NCBI GenBank assembly: GCA_007694005.1
Contig: RECN01000100.1
Span: 1-64,000, forward strand
Reading direction: 5' to 3'
DNA length: 64,000 nucleotides
Source: Spirochaetaceae bacterium
GTDB taxonomy: Bacteria > Spirochaetota > Spirochaetia > DSM-27196 > SKKC01
The notes below the pieces were generated by a model. It was not told the DNA's origin and made no database searches. It saw only the letters and a program-made list of their open reading frames with translations. Below are positions 43,523-51,230 of this stretch, piece by piece. Both the position numbers and the translations under genes were made by a program. Within the stretch, counting starts at the first letter, position 1, and each line of letters opens with the position of its first letter.

Positions 43523-44956
43523 TTATTGTGTGTATCGCGTCCAGAACTCGCCCCAGATGTCGTCGTCGGAGGGACGATCCGGAGCAAAGGGCTCGCTGAC
43601 CCAGGTAACGTTTATGAAGTGTTTCCAGTGGATATTCTCGGTCGTAATATTGCCGCCCCAGGTACCACAACCAAGCGTGACCGTACTCGGCATGCCGTTG
43701 AAAAAGTTCCCCCCGTTCGCCGGCGCCTGCGCCTGCCGCACCATGATGCGGCTTGTGCGCATGTGTTCACCGAGATGCCGTATGTACTCCTGCTTCCAGG
43801 TGTGTATGCCGCATGAATGGCCGGTACCCGCGTTGTCGGTGAGCCGTACGAGAATGTCGACTCCCTCGGCGAAATCGCCGTACCGATACACAGTCAGTAC
43901 AGGACAGAGCTTTTCATCGGCAAAGTGGTCGTCTTCCAGAGGCATGCGGCCTTCCACGAGCAGTATTCGCGTGTCTTCGGGAACCTCTATGCCTGCATCG
44001 GCAGCGATCTTTCGGGCACTGCGGGCGACGATTGCGGGGTTCAGCGCTACCACGCCCTTTTTGTTGGGCTTCCACATCCAGGCTGCGAGTTTTTCGCGCT
44101 CTTCACCCTTCACCAGATAGCACTGCTGCTTCTCGGTGAACTCGGCGATCGTCGCGTCGTAAATGGAATTATGCACAATGATGCTGTTTTCGCTCGAACA
44201 GCTTGTCGCGTAATCGAAGGCTTTACTCAGGGCTATTTTCGCCGCTGCGTCTGCGACATCGGCGTCCTCGGCTATCATCTGCACCGAGTTCCCCGGACCC
44301 ACGCCGTAGGCGGGAGTCCCGCTTGAGTAGGCGGCCTTGACCATCGCGCCGCCACCGGTGGCAACCACGAGATCAACCTGCTTCATGAGTTCTGCGGTGC
44401 GCTCGACGGTCGGCCCTTCTACCATCTGCACGAGATCTTCCGGTGCACCGACCCTGCGCAGACCCTTACGCATGTACTCCACCGCGAGCGCGCTTGCATC
44501 CGCTCCCCGCGGGTGCGGCGCGAAGACCACCGCATTGCGGCCTTTCAGAATACCGAGCCCGTTGCTCGCGGGTGTCGCTGTCGGGTTGGTAACGGGCAGC
44601 AGCGCACCAACCACACCGACCGGCTTCGCGTACTTGGAGATGCCCGTCGCTTCGTTGCGCTCGATCAGGCCGACTGTCTTCGCGGTCTGTATGTCCTTGA
44701 GAACACCCATCACCTTAACCTTATGTTTGGTGATCTTGTCGGGAACGTTCCCCATCTCAGTGACCTCAACTGCCCGTTCGGAAAGCCTGGCGATGTTCTC
44801 ATCGTTATACACTTCCCAACCCACCGACAGACAGAGATCGTCAATCTGCTGCTGGGTGTAATTCGCGATCTGCGCCTGAGCGGCGCGGGCGCGCTTGAGG
44901 TAGGCGGCTATGTAAGCCTGAACGTCTGCCGTACCTGAGGTGCTGCCGCCACTCAT
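43523..44956 (-). CDS. sqwD: CoA-acylating aldehyde dehydrogenase (candidate sulfoacetaldehyde dehydrogenase, SqwD-like)
   Basis: 477 residues of the acylating branch related to AdhE, PduP and SauS. Catalytic Cys253 sits in YATSCSSENSIIV. NAD-site signatures LVVATGGGAMVKAAYSSG and GVGPGNSVQ, and the C-terminal GHSCGIHT. ATG at 44956 overlaps the stop of the isomerase gene and has GAGGAGGAG upstream; an earlier start lacks a site. No microcompartment shell genes or N-terminal targeting helix accompany it, so it is not a Pdu/Eut enzyme. In this operon it should turn sulfoacetaldehyde, NAD and CoA into sulfoacetyl-CoA. Confidence 0.85.
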   Translation of the reverse strand: MSGGSTSGTADVQAYIAAYLKRARAAQAQIANYTQQQIDDLCLSVGWEVYNDENIARLSERAVEVTEMGNVPDKITKHKVKVMGVLKDIQTAKTVGLIERNEATGISKYAKPVGVVGALLPVTNPTATPASNGLGILKGRNAVVFAPHPRGADASALAVEYMRKGLRRVGAPEDLVQMVEGPTVERTAELMKQVDLVVATGGGAMVKAAYSSGTPAYGVGPGNSVQMIAEDADVADAAAKIALSKAFDYATSCSSENSIIVHNSIYDATIAEFTEKQQCYLVKGEEREKLAAWMWKPNKKGVVALNPAIVARSARKIAADAGIEVPEDTRILLVEGRMPLEDDHFADEKLCPVLTVYRYGDFAEGVDILVRLTDNAGTGHSCGIHTWKQEYIRHLGEHMRTSRIMVRQAQAPANGGNFFNGMPSTVTLGCGTWGGNITTENIHWKHFINVTWVSEPFAPDRPSDDDIWGEFWTRYTQ

Positions 44957-45441
44957 GAGAAGTTCTCCTCCTCGATGCCTTGAACGGTCTTGAACGCGGC
45001 TGACAACCACTCGGCCCGGTCTTCCATGGTCTGGGTAAAATCAAGTGCGAGCCAGGACTCGACGATCTTCACGCCGAGCACGGGAGCGGTGATCCAGCCA
45101 CCCATGGTGATTACGTTCGCGTTGTTTATGATCCTGCCGCGATCTCCGGCAAATACCGTGTCTGCGACAACCGCGTATACGCCCTTGAACTTGTTCGCGA
45201 CGATGGCCATTCCCTGTCCGGTGCCACAGATCGCTACACCCCGGTCGGCACTGCCGTCCTGTACGGCCCGGGCAACCTTTGGAGCCTGCTCGGGATACGG
45301 TATTGCGACGTCGGGGCTGTCCTGACCGAGATCCATGACCTCGATATCGTCCCGTCCCTGCAAATACTCCACAACCGCCTTCTTCAGCGGGTATCCGGCT
45401 TTATCGCTGACCACTGCCACACGAGTCTTTTTGTCTGCCAT
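44953..45441 (-). CDS. sqwI: RpiB/LacAB-type isomerase (candidate 4-deoxy-4-sulfoerythrose isomerase, SqwI-like)
   Basis: 162 residues, RpiB family. The family cysteine base is kept (ICGTGQGM, Cys72), as is INNANV (106-110). Two positions that are almost invariant in ribose-5-phosphate isomerases differ: the His of SDHAG is Lys14 (SDKAG), and the His of SRxHNNAN is Ile105 (RIINNAN). These residues contact the phosphate end and the ring oxygen, so a different, acyclic, sulfonated substrate is likely. Fits conversion of 4-deoxy-4-sulfoerythrose to sulfoerythrulose between the two transketolase steps. Three bases downstream of the transketolase C-terminal gene. Confidence 0.84.
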   Translation of the reverse strand: MADKKTRVAVVSDKAGYPLKKAVVEYLQGRDDIEVMDLGQDSPDVAIPYPEQAPKVARAVQDGSADRGVAICGTGQGMAIVANKFKGVYAVVADTVFAGDRGRIINNANVITMGGWITAPVLGVKIVESWLALDFTQTMEDRAEWLSAAFKTVQGIEEENFS

Positions 45442-45444
45442 GTC

Positions 45445-46422
45445 TTATGCTCCTTTTCGTTCGAGTAGAATACGGGCCTTGGCGACGAGATTCGCCGCGG
45501 TAAGCCCGAACCGTTCCTGCAGGTACTCCTGTGTCCCGACCTCGCCAAACTCGTCTTCTATGCCGACTCGCAGCTGGCGGACCGGATAGTGTTCGGTGAG
45601 TACTTCAGCGACTGCACTGCCGAGCCCCCCGCGTATCTGATGGTTTTCAGCAGTCAGGATGGCTCCGGTCTTTTTTGCGTAGCTGACCAGAAGGTCTGCG
45701 TCTATGGGTTTTATCGTGTGCATGTCTATGACCGCGGTTGAAACTCCGTCTTTTTCAAGGAGCTCCGCCGCCTGTATCGCCTCGGCGACGAGAATTGCCC
45801 CGGCCGCCACAATCGTGAGGTCGCTCCCGTCACAGATAACCTTTCCCTTACCGAGCTCGAAGGTCTCCGACTCGGCGTAGATGCTGGCGATGGGCTTGCG
45901 ATGCAGGCGCAAGTAGCTCGATCCCCTCCGTGCGGCGATCTGCGGAAGCAGCGCACGGAGACTGACCGGATCTGACGGTTCACAGATGAGGATCTTCGGA
46001 ATAGTGCGCATGAGGCCGATATCCTCGAAGGACATATGGGTCCCCCCGTTGAAGGCCGCAGCGACTCCCGGATCGGATCCGGTGAGTTTCACGTTCTGCT
46101 GTGCGTAGTTCGCAGAAATGAAGAACTGGTCGAAGGTACGACGCGCGGCAAAACAGGTAAAGGTCGCGGGAAAGGGAATGAGGCCTGCAGCCGAGAGCCC
46201 TGCTGAAACACCGACCATGTTCGCCTCTGCGACTCCCACGTCAAATGTTCGTTCGGGAAACCGACTCTTGAAGGCTTCGGTACCGTTGGCGCGCATGAGG
46301 TCCGCGTCGAGGACCACAATGCGGTCGTCCTGTTCGGCGAGGCTTACGAGCGTCTCTGCGTATACCGCTCGCATTTCAGGAGCGTGCTCTTCGGGCGTGG
46401 CCCGTGCAATCAGATAGGTCAT
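45445..46422 (-). CDS. sqwH: Transketolase C-terminal subunit (split transketolase; SqwH-like)
   Basis: 325 residues: pyrimidine-binding domain (about 15-180, Glu in DVGVAEANMVGVSAGL) and C-terminal domain (about 190-310, ICDGSDLTIVAAGAILVAEAI, AENHQIRGGLGSAVAE). The other half is the separate gene just upstream, overlapping by ATGA. Split transketolases are common, but this pair sits with an isomerase and the sulfoacetaldehyde genes, which fits the enzyme that removes two carbons from 6-deoxy-6-sulfofructose and then from sulfoerythrulose. Naming of G versus H is from memory. Confidence 0.85.
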   Translation of the reverse strand: MTYLIARATPEEHAPEMRAVYAETLVSLAEQDDRIVVLDADLMRANGTEAFKSRFPERTFDVGVAEANMVGVSAGLSAAGLIPFPATFTCFAARRTFDQFFISANYAQQNVKLTGSDPGVAAAFNGGTHMSFEDIGLMRTIPKILICEPSDPVSLRALLPQIAARRGSSYLRLHRKPIASIYAESETFELGKGKVICDGSDLTIVAAGAILVAEAIQAAELLEKDGVSTAVIDMHTIKPIDADLLVSYAKKTGAILTAENHQIRGGLGSAVAEVLTEHYPVRQLRVGIEDEFGEVGTQEYLQERFGLTAANLVAKARILLERKGA

Positions 46423-47255
46423 ACCTGTGCCTCCAGTTCATCAAAATAGGCGTAGGCCCGGTCGGCGTCTTCGGCTGTCAGGGGCATATTGTGGTTTTTG
46501 TAGTCGCCTTCGATGCCGGGCAGGTCTCTTCCTTTGACCGTGTCGGCGATGATCATGGCCGGTCGATCGGTCTGCGCAATCGCTTTTTCGAGTGCATCGT
46601 TCAGCGCTTCAAAGTCATGCCCGTTTACCTGCTGTGTAAACCAGCCGAAGCTCGTCCAGCGGTCAAGCAGCCGGTCGGTTTTCATGATGACCTCACTCGG
46701 GCCGTCGATCTGCATTTTGTTGTAGTCGGTAAACGCGACGAGATTACCGAGACCGAACATGCTCGCCGACATCGCTGCCTCCCATGTCTGCCCCTCGTTG
46801 GTGTCACCGTCGCCGATCAGCGCAAATACCCGCCCCGGAAGTTTTTTGAGTCGGTGTCCCAGCGCGATTCCAACCGCTGCTGAAAGCCCCTGTCCGAGAG
46901 AACCCGTAGTCATATCTATCCCCGGGGTCCGGTTCATGTCGCAATGGCTCGGAAGATTGGTTCCGCCCTTATTGAGCGTGTAGAGCATTTCTTTCGGGAA
47001 GTACCCCCGATCCGCCAGAATAGCGTATAGCGCGGGTCCCGCGTGACCCTTGGACATGACGAACTTGTCGCGATCCTCCCAGGCGGGGTTCGCCGGATCG
47101 TGTTTCAGGTGCCGGTAATAAAGAAGCACGAGCACTTCAACCACCGACATGGAACCGCCGACGTGGCCTATGCCCAGGTGGCTGATTTCATCGACCGTCA
47201 GACGGCGAATATCGATGGCCTTCTGCTTCAGCGGTCGCAACTCATCTGCATTCAT
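46419..47255 (-). CDS. sqwG: Transketolase N-terminal subunit (split transketolase; SqwG-like)
   Basis: 278 residues, thiamine-diphosphate-binding half. ThDP/Mg motif GDGDTNEGQTWEAAM ending in DYNKMQ; substrate-pocket histidines in GHVGGS, SKGHAGPALYAIL and TGSLGQGL. First gene of a seven-gene operon (46.4 to 39.9 kb side). Its promoter carries ROK operator B directly before the ribosome site AAGGAG. With the C-terminal subunit it passes two-carbon units to glyceraldehyde-3-phosphate, giving xylulose-5-phosphate. Confidence 0.87.
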   Translation of the reverse strand: MNADELRPLKQKAIDIRRLTVDEISHLGIGHVGGSMSVVEVLVLLYYRHLKHDPANPAWEDRDKFVMSKGHAGPALYAILADRGYFPKEMLYTLNKGGTNLPSHCDMNRTPGIDMTTGSLGQGLSAAVGIALGHRLKKLPGRVFALIGDGDTNEGQTWEAAMSASMFGLGNLVAFTDYNKMQIDGPSEVIMKTDRLLDRWTSFGWFTQQVNGHDFEALNDALEKAIAQTDRPAMIIADTVKGRDLPGIEGDYKNHNMPLTAEDADRAYAYFDELEAQV

Positions 47256-47264
47256 GGGAACTCC

Positions 47265-47281
47265 TTACTTACTGTAAGTAA
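47265..47281. promoter_or_regulatory. ROK operator B (17-bp inverted repeat)
   Basis: TTACTTAC-T-GTAAGTAA, perfect 8-bp arms around one base. Lies between the -10 box and the ribosome site of the transketolase operon, starting on the last base of the -10. Confidence 0.75.
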
Positions 47282-47309
47282 CTATGCGACAGACAGAACA
47301 GACTGTCAA
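47281..47309 (-). promoter_or_regulatory. Sigma70 promoter of the sulfo-TK operon
   Basis: Reading leftward: TTGACA (47309-47304), 17 bases, CATAGT (47286-47281). Same spacing and same one-base contact with the operator as at 35191-35219. Confidence 0.75.
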
Positions 47310-47383
47310 GGCCGTATTCACTCGCGGCCTGTTCGTGTAAGCTTTCTGTATACACACAGGGTCCGCTGTGGTATCCTTGGGTG

Positions 47384-47405
47384 TATAGTTTTTTACGAGA
47401 AGTAA
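47384..47405 (+). promoter_or_regulatory. -10 box and ROK operator C before the ROK gene
   Basis: TATAGT at 47384-47389 shares its last T with TTTTTT-acgag-AAGTAA (47389-47405). The right half-site matches operators A and B exactly; the left half is degenerate (4 of 6). Suggests weak autoregulation. No good -35 is seen. Confidence 0.5.
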
Positions 47406-47410
47406 CTAAA

Positions 47411-48601
47411 ATGAATTATGCCTTGCGAAGTTACGATATCCGACAGGCAAACGAGAAACTCGTACTGAAACTGGTCTTTCAGAACGAGCTCATCTCGCAG
47501 TCTCAGGTTGTGCAGATGACCGGACTGAAAGCCCCTACCGTGTTTCGCATATTCGCGAAACTCGAAGAAGCCGGATTCATTCATCCCTGTGACGCGGATC
47601 GCCTGCCGGAACATCCGCAGGATTCCGATCGCAAAGGCCGCAGACCGAGCTACTACTGCGCCGATCCGACAAGCGGATACGCGATCGGCGTCGACTTCTC
47701 CCGGGTCGGTGTTTCAGTAATCCTCGTTGACTTCTGCAACACCGTCATCTATCAGGACAGCCGGGAGTTCACCGAGAGTCCGGACCATCAGACAACGCTT
47801 CAGCTGATCGAAGAGATGATCACGCAGGCGCTCGCTGACAGCAAGGTCGGACACGACGCCCTGCTCGGCATAGGGATCGCGGCCCCCGGTGTCATCGACA
47901 CCGAGAGCGGAGTCGTACTCCAGTATCACCGCATCGAGGGTCTCACCGGCTACGCGCTCGGCGAGCATTTCGAGGCCATATACGGAGCACCGGTCTACGT
48001 CCACAATAACGCCTCGGTCATCGCTTCGAGCGCGTATCATTACGGGCCGGCACAGGAAGAAGACAGCCTTCTTTCCATCCTTGTTCGATTCGGCGTAGGA
48101 GCGGGCTTTATCAACCACGGTGAAATCTTTCTCAACGGATCTCACACGGCACTCGAGATAGGCCGCACGGCGGTATGTTGTGCCTCCACCGAAGACGTCG
48201 CAGAGGACAGGTCTACGCTTGAAACGATGATCGCCGAACAGCCCCTGCTCAAACGTCTGCAGAAGGAACACGGTGCGCAGAGCTGGTCCGAGGTCGACGC
48301 GACCCTGAGCATCGATCAGGTCACGGCGTCGCTCGAACAGGAACGCCTGACCTTTGCCATGAGCATACGAAACCTCTTTCATGTGCTCCATCCGGACGCC
48401 GTTCTGCTCGTATCACGATACAGACTCCTGTCCGATTTTCTCGCCGGTGCGGTCCGCGAAGCAGTGCCTGAAGTGCGCGTCATTGCCCGGGTCTACGATC
48501 CGGTGCAGGCCTGCTACGGTGCAACGGATATCGTGTTCAGACACTTCTTTCGTGTCACCCCGGGCCAGGTCGGCGAGCCGGCCGTCGTAACGGCAGGGTA
48601 G
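47411..48601 (+). CDS. ROK-family transcriptional repressor of the sulfoquinovose regulon
   Basis: 396 residues, NagC/XylR type. Winged-helix DNA-binding domain about 10-70 (SQSQVVQMTGLKAPTVFRIF) and ROK sugar-binding domain from about 95 (YAIGVDFSRVGVSVILVDF, GIGIAAPGVID). The usual CxCGxxGC zinc motif is replaced by VCCASTED, so the zinc site is lost or altered. Start at 47411; an upstream frame has no support. Placed between the transketolase operon and the isomerase gene, and flanked by the operators, it is the obvious regulator. Likely effector: sulfoquinovose or sulfofructose (inference). Confidence 0.88.
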   Translation: MNYALRSYDIRQANEKLVLKLVFQNELISQSQVVQMTGLKAPTVFRIFAKLEEAGFIHPCDADRLPEHPQDSDRKGRRPSYYCADPTSGYAIGVDFSRVGVSVILVDFCNTVIYQDSREFTESPDHQTTLQLIEEMITQALADSKVGHDALLGIGIAAPGVIDTESGVVLQYHRIEGLTGYALGEHFEAIYGAPVYVHNNASVIASSAYHYGPAQEEDSLLSILVRFGVGAGFINHGEIFLNGSHTALEIGRTAVCCASTEDVAEDRSTLETMIAEQPLLKRLQKEHGAQSWSEVDATLSIDQVTASLEQERLTFAMSIRNLFHVLHPDAVLLVSRYRLLSDFLAGAVREAVPEVRVIARVYDPVQACYGATDIVFRHFFRVTPGQVGEPAVVTAG

Positions 48602-48606
48602 CACTC

Positions 48607-49989
48607 CTAGATAAAATCGGCTCCGACGAGTCGCGCGACACGCCTGAGCGTATCTCGATGGTTGCCCCGGACTACACACAGATGATGCGGCATGCCGGCC
48701 TGCACCATGTCCTCAAACCATTCCCGTATGTCGACCCATTCAGTCTCGAACAAGCCGTTTGTCGCCATGAGCTCGCGTTCCGGTCTGAGCGTACGCCCTT
48801 CCAGAGCCGTCATGCAGTAGGAATCCTGATACCGCCACAGACGGTACATGGTCACGTCCATCCCGGCCTTGATCGTTGCCTCGACAACCGTCGGTTTACG
48901 GTTGTTGAACTGAACTCCGAGTCGTGGTCCTCCAGGCTGCCCTGGTGCTTCGCAGAGCTGAAAGGGAGCGGCCCCGGTGTGCCAGATCGTAGCGGTCTTC
49001 CGCGTGTGTTCCAGCCAGTCGGACAGGTAGACCGGGCCTATTCCCAGACTTTCCGCCATCAGCGAGCAGATTGCCCCGTCGACGTCACCTTCCATAGCTA
49101 TGGGCATACCCTCGGACACCAGCTTCGCGAGCGCAAGATACGGCCAGTGGCCCGTAACGGTCGGGAGATCGGGCCAGCACCTGAAGGCGAGCGCAGTCAT
49201 GCGCTCTTCGACGAAGATGTTTCGAAACGCGCGGTAATAGCGGGCCTGCATCTGCATCGCGTCGGATACATCGAAATCCAGACCCTCGCCTACCGGCAGG
49301 CCGAGTCCGACCATATCCCGGACATCAGCCTCTATCTCTTCGGCGGTCAGGCCTTCCACACGCGCGATGAGTTCGGAGGTACTCATGTGATACAGCTGCG
49401 AATCGAGCGTCGCGCTGAGAAAGACCGGGTCGGCGTGAAAATCCACGAACCCCGGAGCGTGGTAGCCGATAAGCCCGAACACGCCCTCTGAAAGCGACTG
49501 CGCTGCGTGCACCGCGAGAACCGCCTGTCGCAGGCGTCGCTGCAGCTCTTCGTCGTCGGGGTGGCCGTACACGAACTCAAGCGGGTGACCGAGCTGACGA
49601 AGGGTCGCCGCCATGACGTGTGTCCCGACCAGCGAGTTCGCGCTGATCATGGAACCAGTCGGCTTCTCGGTTGTCGCCCAGAACACCATGGGTTTTCGCC
49701 ACAGACGCGAAAGCAGCGGGGCAAGCCGCCCGTCGGAGATCGTCGGCTGCACGACGATCAGGGTGGTAACCCCTTCGCGCCTGCACATTTCCACCGACCG
49801 CGACAGTTCGGCATCGTCGGCGATGTTTCCGGACGGTACGTGCACCGTCCACGGGAACTCATCGAGCAGGTTCCTGATACGCGATGTGACCTCAGCACCC
49901 CATTCAGGGTCAAAGCCGGGCCGTTTGCGCCCCATGATCAGCAGCCCGACCGATGGCGGCCGTACGTGTTCTCCGCGTGTAAGATTCAT
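48607..49989 (-). CDS. Fucose/arabinose-isomerase-family protein (candidate sulfoquinovose isomerase)
   Basis: 460 residues, L-fucose isomerase superfamily. Metal-ligand regions are recognisable: AMEGDVDGAICSLMAE (Glu, Asp), a WHTGAAP loop and the C-terminal His of MPHHLCVVRGNH. The length is typical of the shorter isomerases used in sulfoglycolysis (SqvD/SftI type), which convert sulfoquinovose to 6-deoxy-6-sulfofructose. ATG at 49989 with AGGAG about ten bases upstream; a TTG two codons earlier is possible. Operator D controls it. Ends five bases from the ROK gene, tail to tail. Assignment to sulfoquinovose rests on context. Confidence 0.8.
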   Translation of the reverse strand: MNLTRGEHVRPPSVGLLIMGRKRPGFDPEWGAEVTSRIRNLLDEFPWTVHVPSGNIADDAELSRSVEMCRREGVTTLIVVQPTISDGRLAPLLSRLWRKPMVFWATTEKPTGSMISANSLVGTHVMAATLRQLGHPLEFVYGHPDDEELQRRLRQAVLAVHAAQSLSEGVFGLIGYHAPGFVDFHADPVFLSATLDSQLYHMSTSELIARVEGLTAEEIEADVRDMVGLGLPVGEGLDFDVSDAMQMQARYYRAFRNIFVEERMTALAFRCWPDLPTVTGHWPYLALAKLVSEGMPIAMEGDVDGAICSLMAESLGIGPVYLSDWLEHTRKTATIWHTGAAPFQLCEAPGQPGGPRLGVQFNNRKPTVVEATIKAGMDVTMYRLWRYQDSYCMTALEGRTLRPERELMATNGLFETEWVDIREWFEDMVQAGMPHHLCVVRGNHRDTLRRVARLVGADFI

Positions 49990-50004
49990 GCTCAATTCTC
50001 TCCT

Positions 50005-50021
50005 TTATTTTCACTAACTAA
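50005..50021. promoter_or_regulatory. ROK operator D (isomerase promoter)
   Basis: On the minus strand TTAGTT-agtga-AAATAA, directly after a leftward -10 (TTAACT, 50026-50021) with TTGTCA (50048-50043) 16 bases further up. The 17-bp frame and spacing match operators A and B with changed half-site bases. Confidence 0.55.
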
Positions 50022-50041
50022 GTTAAACTGTATTCCCGAGA

Positions 50042-50070
50042 TTGACAACGGACACAACTCGTGTTTTTGT
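50042..50070 (+). promoter_or_regulatory. Promoter of the M24/TauE/GH31 operon
   Basis: TTGACA at 50042-50047, 17 bases, TTTTGT at 50065-50070. The same bases read on the other strand give the isomerase -35, so the two promoters are back to back. The ATG at 50077 is six bases after the -10, with no ribosome site. Confidence 0.6.
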
Positions 50071-50086
50071 TAGTTTATGAAAATAA
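50070..50086. promoter_or_regulatory. ROK operator E (overlaps the M24 start codon)
   Basis: TTAGTT-tatga-AAATAA. It differs from operator D only in the spacer, and begins at the last base of the -10 box as do the other four. Covers the ATG at 50077. Confidence 0.55.
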
Positions 50087-51225
50087 ATAATGATGAGTTC
50101 CTGGAAAAGCTCATCCGCCTGCGCGAGTTCATGAAACGGGAGGGCCTCGCCGCGTGCATCCTGCGCCGAACGGCCAGCCTCGCCTGGATTACCGCCGGTG
50201 CCCGCACCTACGTGAACACCGCAAACGGCGAAGGACCGGTTACCGCAGTCATTACCGCCGACCGACAGGTGATTCTGACCAGCGAGATCGAGGCGCCACG
50301 GCTGCGCGATGAGGAAGGTCTTGCATCCACCGGCTGGGAAATTATCGCGGATGCATGGTACGGACCGGCACAGAACCCATTAGACCTGCTGCGCGATCCG
50401 GGATTCGACACCGATGCTTCATCGGATAATCGAACAGGCTGTGACACCCCCGTTCCGATACCCGCGGGAAGTATCGTCGACATTGCTGGTCCGCTCGCCC
50501 GCCTTCGGTCACAGCTTCTCCCGGTCGAACAGCGGCGCGCTGAGGTACTCGGCGCCGACTGTGCCGCGGCCATGCAGGACGCATGCGACGCGGTTGAACC
50601 CGGGCAGAGCGAGTACGAAATCGCCGCGCTGCTCTGGAAACACACGCAGCGGCGTGGCATACAGGCCATTGTGAACCTCGTCGCATTCGACGGGCGCATA
50701 CATCGCTACCGGCATCCGCTGCCGACCTCAGCCGTGTTGCACCGACACGCGATGCTTGTACTCTGTGGACGTCGCGACGGCATGATCACATCCATGACAC
50801 GCATCCTGCACTTCGGACCGCTGCCCGAAGAGATCAGACGGCGACAGAACGCGGCTGCCGCGGTGGACGCAGCCATGATCAACGCGAGCCGACCGGGTAC
50901 GACGACCGGCGAGATCCTGAATCGTGCAATCGCCGCGTATACGACCGCCGGCTTTCCGGAGGCCTGGCGCGAACACCACCAGGGCGGTATTACCGGATAC
51001 GAGCCGCGCGAGTTCCTCGCCCTTCCCGGCGGGGAAGACAGGCTCGCCTCCGGCATGCTCTGCGCCTGGAACCCATCACTTCCGGGTGCGAAGTCCGAGG
51101 ACACCGTCCTGGTGGGCGAGGACCGCCCACAGGTCCTGACGTCGACTCCCGGCTGGCCGATGATTCAGGCGACCGATGAGCGAACGGGTGTGGCCATCGA
51201 ACGCCCCGATATTCTGATACGATAG
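50077..51225 (+). CDS. M24-fold protein lacking metal ligands (pseudo-aminopeptidase)
   Basis: 382 residues with a creatinase/Xaa-Pro-aminopeptidase layout: N-terminal domain 1-130, then the pita-bread domain. The His of HHQGGITGY and one C-terminal Glu (KSEDTVLV) remain. The two metal-binding Asp positions read VLCGRRDGMITSMTRI (no DxG...D pair), and the catalytic Glu block reads CAWNPSLPG instead of a VEPG motif. Peptidase activity is therefore unlikely. It shares the ROK-type operator and the divergent promoter with the isomerase, and leads an operon with TauE and GH31, so a role in sulfoquinovose use is probable but undefined. Confidence 0.78.
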   Translation: MKINNDEFLEKLIRLREFMKREGLAACILRRTASLAWITAGARTYVNTANGEGPVTAVITADRQVILTSEIEAPRLRDEEGLASTGWEIIADAWYGPAQNPLDLLRDPGFDTDASSDNRTGCDTPVPIPAGSIVDIAGPLARLRSQLLPVEQRRAEVLGADCAAAMQDACDAVEPGQSEYEIAALLWKHTQRRGIQAIVNLVAFDGRIHRYRHPLPTSAVLHRHAMLVLCGRRDGMITSMTRILHFGPLPEEIRRRQNAAAAVDAAMINASRPGTTTGEILNRAIAAYTTAGFPEAWREHHQGGITGYEPREFLALPGGEDRLASGMLCAWNPSLPGAKSEDTVLVGEDRPQVLTSTPGWPMIQATDERTGVAIERPDILIR

Positions 51226-51230
51226 GCGGC

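Noticed and set aside
43523-47255. Bacterial microcompartment or ordinary pentose phosphate genes
   Set aside because: No shell proteins and no targeting helix on the aldehyde dehydrogenase; the RpiB-like protein lacks two residues needed for ribose-5-phosphate.
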